Part shown: positions 1-8,146 of the stretch, piece by piece
How the letters are laid out: each line of letters opens with the position of its first letter
Position numbering within the stretch: the first letter of the stretch is position 1
Program-made: the position numbers and the translations under genes
Assembly (NCBI GenBank): GCA_016714565.1
Contig: JADKDM010000034.1
Span: 27,375 to 91,374, forward strand
Reading direction: 5' to 3'
From: Candidatus Villigracilis propinquus
GTDB lineage: Bacteria; Chloroflexota; Anaerolineae; Anaerolineales; Villigracilaceae
Length of the DNA: 64,000 nucleotides
Notes under the pieces: generated by a model
The model's input: only the letters and a program-made list of their open reading frames with translations
Databases searched by the model: none
What the model was told of the DNA's origin: nothing

Positions 1-2
1 CG

Positions 3-266
3 GCAACACGTGCTCAGCACACAGGAGTATACAATTTAGGTTCGGGTTTCGATATTACAATTAATACGTTGGCGAGCTATTGCCAGAAAACTAGTGGAAT
101 TAAGGCTGTTGAGGTTGTAAATGCTCCTCCGCGTCGCGGGGAAGTTCTAAATTGTCGTGCGGATATTTCGAAGGCTGGGTCTGAATTGGGATTTGCGCCA
201 GATTCTGATATTCTCTCCGGTCTGCAGGAATATTTTGACTGGTTCAAGAAAGATAGAAATATATAA
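3..266 (+). CDS. NAD-dependent epimerase/dehydratase, C-terminal end (5' truncated by window edge)
   Basis: The reading frame is open from the first bases of the window to the stop at 266, so this is the last ~87 residues of a gene that starts outside. The segment VYNLGSGFDITI matches the strand-turn of extended SDR sugar epimerases (usual form yNlGtG...s) that precedes the C-terminal substrate domain. The tail with paired arginines (PPRRGEV) followed by a helix ending in a Phe-Asp-Trp-Phe-Lys segment is typical of UDP-glucose 4-epimerase-like enzymes. It is followed 12 bases later by a glycosyltransferase in the same direction, so it probably belongs to the surface polysaccharide cluster. 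Exact substrate cannot be told from this fragment. Confidence 0.7.
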   Translation, partial: ATRAQHTGVYNLGSGFDITINTLASYCQKTSGIKAVEVVNAPPRRGEVLNCRADISKAGSELGFAPDSDILSGLQEYFDWFKKDRNI

Positions 267-278
267 GGAATATATTGA

Positions 279-1493
279 TTGTCAAGGAAAATGAACATTC
301 TTGTCGTGCATGAAACCGAGTATGTTGATAAAGTAATATATGAATATCAAATTATACCCGAGATATTATCGGCGCGTGGGCATACAGTGTCTGTGATCGA
401 CTTCCCTACCAATTGGTCAAAATCCGGAAAAGTTGATTGGTTCACCAAGAGTGTAGTTTATTCTAATATTAGCCGCGCAAATAAATCGAACAGTATTACG
501 CTGATACGCCCGGCGTTTATTCAAATACCAGTGATTAGCCGTATAACGGCTTTTTTCTCCTACTTCTTTCTGATTGAGAAAACGATCCGGGAGAATAGGA
601 TTAGCCATATTATTCTGTTCGCAGTACCTACGAACGGATTGCAAACAATAATGCTTGCAAAAAAGTATCACATTCCTGTTCTCTACCGTTCTTTAGATGT
701 GTCCCACCAGATTGTTCCCCACCTATTCTTACGGCTTCCAACAATGATGTTGGAGAAATTTGTATATAGGTATTCGGACAGGGTTTCAGCGATTACTCAT
801 AAATTGGTTGAATATATAATAAAAAATGGTGCGAAGCCTGAGCGCTGTTCGTTTTTGCCCACCGGTGCAGATGCCGATAGTTTTTATTACCAGCCGAAGG
901 ATAAGCAATTATTAGAAAACCTTGGTCTAAGCGAAAGAGATTTGATTCTATTGTTTTCAGGTACATTCTATAAATTTTCAGGATTAAAAGAAATTATTTG
1001 TGCTATTCCTTCGCGGCTATCAGATTTTTCTGATCTGAGGCTTTTATTGGTTGGCGGAGGCGAACAATTCGAGGAGTTAAAACAATTGGTTAGTGAGCTT
1101 GGATTGCAAGGCCGCGTGATAATGACAGGGTTTGTGGATTATAGAGATGTTCCAAGATATATCAATGTAGCCGACATATGCATCAACCCTTTCATTATTA
1201 ATGATATTACAAACATTATATTTCCAAGCAAAGTTTATCAATATCTTGCTTGTGAAAAACCGGTGATTGCTACAAGATTGAGCGGAATGTTGGATATATT
1301 CCCCCCTGATGATCAGGAGCACGGTGTATATTATTTCGATACGCTCAATGAGTTTTTTGATTTGGTGCGTGTCATTAATAGAAGTAGAGTAAAATCATCT
1401 TCGCTTTCGTTGCAGGAGATCACAAGTGCTGTTGAATTGGAATTGCATTCTATGAAAAACGACGAATCCGTAAAAAATGGAGCGCCTATATGA
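279..1493 (+). CDS. Glycosyltransferase family 4
   Basis: A protein of about 400 residues with GT-B architecture. The N-terminal beta strand MNILVVHE is followed by a nucleotide-free acceptor domain. The C-terminal domain has the GT4 features LLFSGTFYKFSG (start of the donor domain), a glycine-rich LLLVGGGEQ, and IFPSKVYQYLACEKPVIAT, which carries the family E/K donor-binding region. It likely transfers a sugar from a nucleotide donor to a lipid-linked or growing surface glycan on the cytoplasmic side. Start: TTG at 279 has an AAGGAA at normal distance; ATG at 291 is possible but its AAGGA lies only about two bases upstream. The stop overlaps the next ATG by four bases, indicating translational coupling. 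Acceptor and donor are not known. Confidence 0.85.
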   Translation: MSRKMNILVVHETEYVDKVIYEYQIIPEILSARGHTVSVIDFPTNWSKSGKVDWFTKSVVYSNISRANKSNSITLIRPAFIQIPVISRITAFFSYFFLIEKTIRENRISHIILFAVPTNGLQTIMLAKKYHIPVLYRSLDVSHQIVPHLFLRLPTMMLEKFVYRYSDRVSAITHKLVEYIIKNGAKPERCSFLPTGADADSFYYQPKDKQLLENLGLSERDLILLFSGTFYKFSGLKEIICAIPSRLSDFSDLRLLLVGGGEQFEELKQLVSELGLQGRVIMTGFVDYRDVPRYINVADICINPFIINDITNIIFPSKVYQYLACEKPVIATRLSGMLDIFPPDDQEHGVYYFDTLNEFFDLVRVINRSRVKSSSLSLQEITSAVELELHSMKNDESVKNGAPI

Positions 1494-2365
1494 AAATACT
1501 GATTTTGGGCGGTCACGGCATGCTTGGTCACCGTTTATGGATTAATTTACGTAGAGAACATGAGGTATGGGTTACGGTACGCCAGGCTTCATCCTCGTTT
1601 CCTGCCCGTTCTGAATTTCCGTCTCAATATGTTCGTACGGATGTAGATGCCAGTAACTTTGATCAAGTAACACGTGCTTTGGCTTCCATTCAACCTGATC
1701 TGGTTATTAATTGTATCGGATTGATCAAGCAGATGGGTCACCTTGCCCGCGATCCAATCTTGTCTATTTCTCTAAATGCTTTGCTTCCGCACCGTATTTC
1801 ACTGATTTGCCGTGCGGCAAAAATTCGTATGATCCACATCAGCACTGATTGTGTTTTTTCCGGAAAAAAAGGCAATTATCTGGAAAGTGACGAGTCGGAT
1901 GCGGAAGATTTATATGGGCGATCTAAATTTCTGGGTGAAGTGGCCTATCCGCCGCACAGTATTACCTTGCGCACATCCATCATTGGCCGTGAACTAAAAA
2001 CACGTTTAGGATTAATCGAATGGTTTCTTTCTCATAAAGATGGAGATACTATTCGTGGATATAAACGCGCCATATTCTCAGGCTTTACTACTGATGAGCT
2101 TTCGCGCATTATCATGGAAAAAGTTATTCCCAGCCCCGAACTTACTGGCCTTTATCATGTATCCAGCAACTCCATAAATAAATATGACTTGTTGCAGATC
2201 GTCAACCAGACTTTCGGGAGAAAGATTAATATCCAGCCTGATGAAGATTTTTTTAAGGATCGCAGTCTTGATTCGACCCGTTTCCGTCAAGCTACTGGCT
2301 ATAAACCGCCCTCCTGGTTTGACATGATCCAGGAAATGGCAAGAGACTCTGATTTCTACAATTAA
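1490..2365 (+). CDS. RmlD-like SDR reductase (probable UDP-4-keto-6-deoxy-L-hexosamine reductase)
   Basis: A 291-residue extended SDR. The Rossmann motif GGHGMLGHRL is at the N-terminus, the catalytic Tyr-x3-Lys is seen as YGRSK near residue 143, and a Ser/Thr-rich HISTDCVFSGK segment precedes it, as in dTDP-4-dehydrorhamnose reductase. The next two genes encode a CapE/FnlA-type inverting 4,6-dehydratase and a UDP-HexNAc 2-epimerase. In known pathways to UDP-L-FucNAc or UDP-L-QuiNAc a reductase acts between these two steps. CapF-type reductases carry a C-terminal cupin, which is absent here, so an RmlD-like reductase of the L-QuiNAc type is the better guess. It overlaps the upstream glycosyltransferase by four bases. 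Confidence 0.8.
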   Translation: MKILILGGHGMLGHRLWINLRREHEVWVTVRQASSSFPARSEFPSQYVRTDVDASNFDQVTRALASIQPDLVINCIGLIKQMGHLARDPILSISLNALLPHRISLICRAAKIRMIHISTDCVFSGKKGNYLESDESDAEDLYGRSKFLGEVAYPPHSITLRTSIIGRELKTRLGLIEWFLSHKDGDTIRGYKRAIFSGFTTDELSRIIMEKVIPSPELTGLYHVSSNSINKYDLLQIVNQTFGRKINIQPDEDFFKDRSLDSTRFRQATGYKPPSWFDMIQEMARDSDFYN

Positions 2366-2382
2366 ATTATAGGATAAAACGC

Positions 2383-3441
2383 ATGCTTACTGAAAAAACA
2401 ATTCTTGTCACCGGAGGCACTGGTTCCCTCGGAAAAGTTCTTGTTAGACGCTTGCTAAAGAATGAGCTCGGTGTCCCTCGGAAGATCATCATTTTTTCGC
2501 GCGATGAAGCCAAGCAACACGAAATGCGCATGAGCTATATGAACAAGCAGGCTGCAACCGATGAAATAATTTTTCGCAATTTTCAAAGAGTGCTGGATTT
2601 TCGTATTGGAGATGTCCGCGACTTTCATAGTGTGGCTGAAGCTTTACGCGGGGTGGATGTAGTATTTAATGCCGCGGCGCTCAAGCAGGTGCCCACCTGT
2701 GAATATTTCCCTTACCAGGCTGTGATGACGAATATCGGCGGTCCGGAAAACATTGTCCGTGCCATCCAGGAACTTAATTTGCCAGTTGAGACAGTGGTTG
2801 GAGTATCTACAGACAAGGCTTGCAAGCCTGTAAATGTAATGGGGATGACGAAATCTCTTCAGGAGCGCATTTTTATCCAGGCCAATATGCGCTGTCCGGA
2901 AACGCGTTTTATATGTGTGCGGTATGGCAATGTACTTGCATCGCGTGGTTCAGTGATTCCACTTTTTCATGACCAGATTCGAAATGGGGGACCGGTTACC
3001 ATTACGACGTCAGACATGACACGGTTTTTACTTAGCCTTGATCAGGCAGTGGACACAATATTCGCCGCATATAAAGGCGCAAAGCGAGGTGAAACTTATA
3101 TTCCGCGGGTGCCTTCCGCTAGGGTCACGGATATTGCTGCTGCTTTGATTGGCGACAGCCCGGTCAAAATGGTTGTTACAGGTATCCGTCCGGGAGAAAA
3201 ACTGCATGAGATTCTTATTTCGGAAGAAGAATGCCACCGCGCTGTAGACCGCGAAAAATATTACGCTATTTTGCCAATGTTGCCTGAATTGCTTGAAGAC
3301 CAGGAATTTACGCCTGCCTTGAAAAATGAGTATTCGTCCGCCGATAATGTTATGTCGCCCGAAGAAGTTGTCAAAATGCTTCACCAATATCAATTAATGC
3401 TTAACGACAATCCCCAGGAAGATGGGGAATTGCTTCGATGA
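2383..3441 (+). CDS. UDP-GlcNAc 4,6-dehydratase (inverting), CapE/FnlA/WbjB type
   Basis: A 352-residue extended SDR of the polysaccharide biosynthesis protein family. The N-terminal GGTGSLGKVLV binds NAD(P), FSRDEAKQHEMR is the family signature after strand 2, and STDKACKPVNVMGMTK is the active-site segment. A Met stands where most SDRs have the catalytic Tyr (M-x3-K), a feature of CapE-type enzymes that separates them from PseB/FlaA1. The family removes water from UDP-GlcNAc and inverts C5, starting UDP-2-acetamido-2,6-dideoxy-L-hexose synthesis. It overlaps the next gene by four bases, so the three enzymes are probably co-translated. Length agrees with the family (about 340). Confidence 0.88.
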   Translation: MLTEKTILVTGGTGSLGKVLVRRLLKNELGVPRKIIIFSRDEAKQHEMRMSYMNKQAATDEIIFRNFQRVLDFRIGDVRDFHSVAEALRGVDVVFNAAALKQVPTCEYFPYQAVMTNIGGPENIVRAIQELNLPVETVVGVSTDKACKPVNVMGMTKSLQERIFIQANMRCPETRFICVRYGNVLASRGSVIPLFHDQIRNGGPVTITTSDMTRFLLSLDQAVDTIFAAYKGAKRGETYIPRVPSARVTDIAAALIGDSPVKMVVTGIRPGEKLHEILISEEECHRAVDREKYYAILPMLPELLEDQEFTPALKNEYSSADNVMSPEEVVKMLHQYQLMLNDNPQEDGELLR

Positions 3442-4516
3442 AAGTTGTAACTATTTTAGGTACGCGTCCGGAGATTATTCGCCTGAGCCGCGTTATTGAA
3501 AAATTGGATGGACTTTGCGACCATCGTCTGGTTCATACAGGCCAGAATTTCGATTCAACATTAAGCGACATTTTCTTCGATCAATTGGGAGTTCGCCCTC
3601 CTGATTATTATATGGGTGTACGGGGGCATCTTTCGGGGAACAAATCGGACAGATTATTTCTGAAAGTGAAAAAATCCTTCGAAATGAAAACCCTGATCTC
3701 CTGCTTCTGCTTGGTGATACAAACAGCGCCCTTTCGGCTATTGTTGCAAAAAGATTAGGGATAGCGGTATATCACATGGAAGCCGGGAATCGCTGCTATG
3801 ATGATCGCGTGCCGGAGGAGGTCAATCGCCGCATCATTGATCATTCCAGCGATATACTGATGCCATATACGGAACGCAGCCGCCAGAACCTGCTGCGGGA
3901 GGGCATTGCAGGGGAGCGCGTCTATGTGACCGGTAACCCCATTAATGAAGTAATTCAATACTACTCTCCTCAGATTGAAAAATCCATTGTGCTTGCAGAA
4001 CTGGGTGTGGAAGCTCGAAATTATTTCCTGGTGACAATGCATCGTGCGGAAAATGTGGATGTAACTGAACGATTAAGCCAGCTCGCTTTGTCGCTTGAAC
4101 TTTTGCAGAAACAATATGACCTGCCTGTGATCGTCAGCGCACATCCGCGTACTAGAATGCGAATGAAGGATTTTGGTCTTAATGTTGACAACGAAAAAAT
4201 TCGTTTTATGCAACCCTTTGGATTTTTCGATTTTATTACCCTGGAAAAAAATGCAAAGTGTGTGATCAGCGACAGCGGCACCGTGCAGGAGGAATGCGCG
4301 ATTTTTGGAATTCCAAATGTCACCATCCGAGATGTGACAGAAAGACCGGAAACGATTGAGTGTGGCAGCAATATACTAAGCGGCGCTAATTCCGAATTGA
4401 TATTGCAATGTGTCAAAGTTGTTCTAAGCCGCAATCCAAGCTGGACTCCGCCCAGGGAATATTTGGCTAAGAACGTTAGCGATATCGTGACCAATATCGT
4501 TCTTGGCTACCGATAA
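3438..4516 (+). CDS. UDP-N-acetylglucosamine 2-epimerase family (WecB/CapG-like), one frameshift
   Basis: The N-terminal part (from 3438) begins MKVVTILGTRPEIIRLS, the WecB signature. The frame is lost in a run of five G at 3622-3626. Adding one G restores an uninterrupted reading through EQIGQIISESEKIL and LLLLLGDTNSALSAI into the rest of the protein, which holds HMEAGNRC, the Arg/Pro-rich RVPEEVNRR and the SDSGTVQEECAIFG nucleotide-binding segment. Repaired length is about 360 residues, normal for the family. It would epimerize C2 of the UDP-6-deoxy-L-hexosamine made by the two upstream enzymes. A homopolymer miscall is more likely than a real mutation because both sides are well conserved. 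Confidence 0.85.
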
Positions 4517-4626
4517 CCTGTTTCCCCATAAGTAGCCAATTCCCCTCTGTTTCTCAAGCCTAAAGTTTTTTATCCCATTCTGCTAAAACAGGTCCGTTTT
4601 TTGCCTGCTTGATCTCGTCAAATATT

Positions 4627-5634
4627 ATGTCTTTACCCTCTCCGGCAATTTCAGTAATTATCGTATCCTGGAACAACGAAAAATACCTATTAACCTGTCT
4701 GGAGCATCTTTCCGCGCAAACCTTTCGTGATTTTGAGGTACTAATTGTTGACAATAACGATTCCGAAGATGCCAAATCGGATAACCTTGTAAAAGTTGTT
4801 TCTGCTTTTCCCGTGAGAGTTGAGAGATTGGGGGAGAATTTGGGCTTTTCTATCGCCAATAATATTGGTGTCCGGCTTGCACGCGGAAAATGGATCGCAC
4901 TGCTTAATGCGGATGCGTTTCCCGAGCCGGATTGGCTTGAACAGTTAATGCATGGGGCAGAGACTAATTCCCAGTTTTCATTTTTTACATCCCGTCAAAT
5001 TCAAGCGAATGACCCTGAACTTCTTGATGGTGCTGGTGATGCCTATCATGTGAGCGGGCTCGCCTGGCGCCTTGGATATAACCAGTCTGTAAAAGAGCAT
5101 GGTCTTCAACAAAAAGAAGTGTTTAGTGCCTGCGCCGCTGCTGCGATGTATCGTAAGGATGATTTTCTCAAGGTTGACGGCTTTGACGAGGATTATTTTT
5201 CTTATTTCGAAGATGTGGATTTAAGTTTTCGTTTGCGCCTGATTGGCGGGCGATGTTTGTATATCCCCCAGGCTGTGGTTCACCATGTTGGTTCTGCCAG
5301 CACAGGGAAAGCAAGTGATTTTTCCTTCTATCACGGTCATCGAAACCTGGTATGGACCTTTTTCAAGGATATGCCGGGTTTATTGTTTTGGATGTACTTA
5401 CCCCTTCATATGGTAATGAATATATATTTGTCTTTTGCCTTTTTGCTGCGGGAGAATAGAAATGTTGTCTTGAAATCCAAGCTGGCTGCATTTCGTTCAC
5501 TGCCCGCTATTCTTCGTAAAAGAAAACAGGTTCAAAAAATGCGAATAGTCGGTAATAGGGATATTTATCGCGTAATGATTAAAGAAATATTTGCCCCTCA
5601 TTATGCTTCCCGTGCGCGTACGAAAAAGGACTGA
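4627..5634 (+). CDS. Glycosyltransferase family 2
   Basis: A GT-A enzyme of about 335 residues. ISVIIVSWNNEKYL and LIVDNNDSED form the donor-nucleotide binding start, ENLGFSIANNIGVRLARGKW is followed by the metal-binding LLNADAFPEPDW, and YFEDVDLSFRLRLIGG is the typical acceptor/catalytic-base region. A hydrophobic C-terminal segment (about residues 245-285) with basic flanks probably anchors the enzyme to the membrane. ATG at 4627 is chosen because the homologous region begins right after it; an in-frame TTG at 4609 is possible. No strong ribosome-binding site is visible for either. It ends two bases before the next glycosyltransferase, so the two are an operon pair. Confidence 0.85.
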   Translation: MSLPSPAISVIIVSWNNEKYLLTCLEHLSAQTFRDFEVLIVDNNDSEDAKSDNLVKVVSAFPVRVERLGENLGFSIANNIGVRLARGKWIALLNADAFPEPDWLEQLMHGAETNSQFSFFTSRQIQANDPELLDGAGDAYHVSGLAWRLGYNQSVKEHGLQQKEVFSACAAAAMYRKDDFLKVDGFDEDYFSYFEDVDLSFRLRLIGGRCLYIPQAVVHHVGSASTGKASDFSFYHGHRNLVWTFFKDMPGLLFWMYLPLHMVMNIYLSFAFLLRENRNVVLKSKLAAFRSLPAILRKRKQVQKMRIVGNRDIYRVMIKEIFAPHYASRARTKKD

Positions 5635-5636
5635 TC

Positions 5637-6533
5637 ATGAACTCCCTCGGCATCTGTATTGTTACCCGTCAATCCAGGGAGGAAGTGTTGGAATGCCTGA
5701 CCTCGCTCTTTGAAAAAGGCCAGGGCGTGGATTTGCAGGTTGTCGTTGTGGATAACAACTCTCAGGACGAAACGATCGAAGAGATCCGCCTTAAATTCCC
5801 GAACGTCAACCTAATCCGGAACAATGAGAATCTTGGATTCTCTCGCGCAGTCAATCAGGGATTGAAGACACTGGATGCGCGGTATTACCTCCTGCTTAAT
5901 CCCGATACGATCATCCTTGATAATGCCCTGCAAACGATCGTCCAGTTTATGGAAGATACTCCCCTGGCCGGGATCTGTATTCCCAAAGTATTGAATCGTG
6001 ATGGCACACTGCAATATCAGTGCCGTCGGGGAGAAGCCCGCCCGTGGGAGGTTTTCTCATACTTCCTTGGGCTGGCCCGCCTGTTTCCAAAAGATCAACG
6101 CTTTACAGGTTACTTGTTGAACCACCTTGATAATGACCAGATCAATGAAGTGAAGGCGGTTTCAGGCTCCTGCATGTTGATTCGTCGTGAAGTCATTGAA
6201 CAGATCGGTTACCTGGACGAGCGTTATTTTGCCTATCAGGAAGATACTGATTATTGTGTTCATGCGCGTCAGGCAGGCTGGAAGGTGTATTTTGTTCCAA
6301 CCGCCCGGGTGATTCACTATGGGGGCAGGGGAGGCTCAGGCGTTAACCCGTACTTTGGCGTGTACCAGTGGCATCGCTCCTATTACTTGTACTATCAGAA
6401 AAACCTGGCTAAGGATTATCCCTTTTGGTTCCACCCGTTTTACTACTTCGCAATGCTGGCCAAGATGGTGATTAATCTTATGGTGGTATTATTGAGCCGT
6501 GAAAAAATTGTAGGTACTCGCAAGCCTTCTTAA
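5637..6533 (+). CDS. Glycosyltransferase family 2 (rhamnosyltransferase-like)
   Basis: A 298-residue GT-A enzyme: VVVDNNSQDETIEEI at the N-terminus, NENLGFSRAVNQGLK, the DxD-like LLLNPDTII, a conserved SGSCMLIRREV and YFAYQEDTDYC as the acceptor/base segment. The pattern is that of cytoplasmic rhamnosyltransferase-like GT2 proteins of O-antigen and exopolysaccharide clusters. A terminal hydrophobic helix (around residues 265-290) suggests membrane association. It lies directly behind another GT2 gene, two bases after its stop. The substrate cannot be assigned from sequence alone. A 184-base spacer follows, with no gene or convincing terminator seen. Confidence 0.85.
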   Translation: MNSLGICIVTRQSREEVLECLTSLFEKGQGVDLQVVVVDNNSQDETIEEIRLKFPNVNLIRNNENLGFSRAVNQGLKTLDARYYLLLNPDTIILDNALQTIVQFMEDTPLAGICIPKVLNRDGTLQYQCRRGEARPWEVFSYFLGLARLFPKDQRFTGYLLNHLDNDQINEVKAVSGSCMLIRREVIEQIGYLDERYFAYQEDTDYCVHARQAGWKVYFVPTARVIHYGGRGGSGVNPYFGVYQWHRSYYLYYQKNLAKDYPFWFHPFYYFAMLAKMVINLMVVLLSREKIVGTRKPS

Positions 6534-6717
6534 CTCTCAAAATAAAATTCTAAAATTTCCCCGGTAGGGAATAAAATTTTTGCGTGTAGGCGCACAGACG
6601 GCAGGTTTTATTTTGGAACTTGCCCGCCGTTTCCGCATGAGATAAGTGCAGGGCGTAGAGGCTTCGTTATTCACATATTACAAAATTTGCTTCAAAAGGT
6701 TTTCATAAAACGGAATC

Positions 6718-7781
6718 ATGGGTAACCCTTTTTCTCCACTTGTTGTCGGCTTTTTAATAAGCATCATTCTGGGATACCCTGCCATGCTTTTGGCAAACCG
6801 ATTGAATTTGATCGATATCCCCGGTTCTGCCTCTCATAAAACGCATGCTTACCCAACGCCGCTGGCTGGGGGTATCCTGCTGACGATTACCCTTGCCGTT
6901 ACCGTCTTTCTCTTTCGTCAATACCTGAGCCGTGAGAGTCTTGTAATTTTTTCAGGGGCGGTTGTAATTTTCCTCTTTGGTCTTTGGGATGACTATAAAG
7001 GGCTGGGTGCCCGCCCAAAATTGATCGGCCAATTGATCGCCGCGGCGATTTTGGTCTTGTTGGGGGTGCAAGTCCACTTTATGACATTTTTTGCCGAGGC
7101 TGGGCAGATCCCTTTGTTCGTCGCAGAGACATTGAATATTCTCATTACCCTGTTTTGGGTCGTTGGCATTACCAACGCCATGAATATGATAGATAGCATG
7201 GACGGGATCGTAGCCGGCCTCGGGGTGATTGCTTTTGCCTGTTTTTTTGGCGCCACAAAACTTGCGGATCAGACCGCGCTCGCGGTCTGGTCGGCCGCCC
7301 TGTTGGGGATTTGCGCCGGGTTATATTTTTGGAACAAGATTGCAGGTAAATTCTTCCTCGGCGATTCAGGCGCGCAAACACTGGGCTTTTTGCTCGCCTC
7401 GTTTGGCATCATGTATAATCCCCTCAATCGCAGCCCTGAGTCTTCTGGATCGTGCCCATCATGCTGCTGGGCGTCCCGATCTTTGATACCACACTGGTGG
7501 TTTTATCCCGCCTCAGGAGAAGACAGGTAGTAGGGAGCGGCAGGCGTGACCATACCTATCACCGCTTGATCGCTCTGGGTTTTTCGCCAAGGTTTTCCGT
7601 GCTGATCACTCACATGGCCTCTTTTATTGTGAGCTGCCTTGCCTTCCTGACCCTTTACCTTCCCCCGCTTGTGGCCATGCTATTTTTTGTTCTGACGATA
7701 TTCTGCGGGGTTGCCGCCCTGCTATGGCTGGAACGCAAACCGACATTGGATGATCCAATTCAAGGAAAAAATGGTGCATAA
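6718..7781 (+). CDS. WecA/TagO/MraY-family undecaprenyl-phosphate sugar-1-phosphate transferase, one frameshift
   Basis: A polytopic membrane enzyme that starts glycan assembly by moving a HexNAc-1-phosphate to undecaprenyl phosphate. The N-terminal part holds the Mg-binding LWDDYKGLG, NMIDSMDGIVAG and FLGDSGAQTLGF. The frame breaks near 7441: reading one added base there gives a Ser-Phe-Trp-Ile-Val junction into PIMLLGVPIFDTTLV and RDHTYHRL, the conserved C-terminal histidine motif. Repaired length is about 355 residues with roughly ten membrane segments, normal for WecA. It likely primes the polysaccharide built by the genes upstream. It overlaps the next ORF by 11 bases. Indel error is the simplest explanation of the break. 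Confidence 0.82.
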
Positions 7782-8145
7782 AGTTACTGGGTACATCAAC
7801 CGTTTGAGACAGCCGCACGTATTGCCGATCCTATACGCAGCCTTTCTGTCACTTGGGGCGTTGGTTACTCTTTTTTCGGTCCTTCAATCAAAGTCCGAGT
7901 CTCAGAATGCCTTCCTGCTTGGATATTCATTGGAGATGATCCTGCTTGGCTCTGCGATTCTTTTCTTGTTGCTGCTCTTCCTCGCGTTGACCTGGCAGCT
8001 CATCCGCCACCCGAAATGGACACGCCGATTGTGGGACATTACCTTTAACAATCCAAAGGTGAACGCAGCGCTTTTGTGGACAGCGCTTGCTGTTTTTTTA
8101 AGTTGCTGGATAATTTTGTTCATGCCTTTTTTATCGCCTTGGTGA
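7771..8145 (+). CDS. Membrane protein with three predicted TM segments; possibly the N-terminus of the next gene
   Basis: A 124-residue ORF with ATG at 7771 preceded by AAGGAAAAA, overlapping the end of the WecA-like gene. Three hydrophobic stretches are visible (about residues 18-40, 50-75 and 97-120), with the charged loop HPKWTRRLWD between the second and third. No motif of known function. It stops one base before the ATG of a 746-residue membrane protein in a different frame. Because indels are common in this window, and both parts look like neighbouring segments of one multispanning protein, I suspect a single gene split by a frameshift near 8143. This is an inference; as written it is a small integral membrane protein. 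Confidence 0.55.
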   Translation: MVHKVTGYINRLRQPHVLPILYAAFLSLGALVTLFSVLQSKSESQNAFLLGYSLEMILLGSAILFLLLLFLALTWQLIRHPKWTRRLWDITFNNPKVNAALLWTALAVFLSCWIILFMPFLSPW

Positions 8146-8146
8146 G

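Noticed and set aside
3622..3626. Programmed ribosomal frameshifting in the epimerase gene
   Set aside because: No slippery heptamer with a downstream structure was seen, and similar single-base breaks occur in many unrelated genes here, so sequence error is simpler.
6534..6717. Terminator or small RNA in the spacer before the WecA-like gene
   Set aside because: An AAAATTTCCC / GGGAATAAAATTTT near-repeat is imperfect and has no clear T-tract or promoter; nothing firm can be supported.
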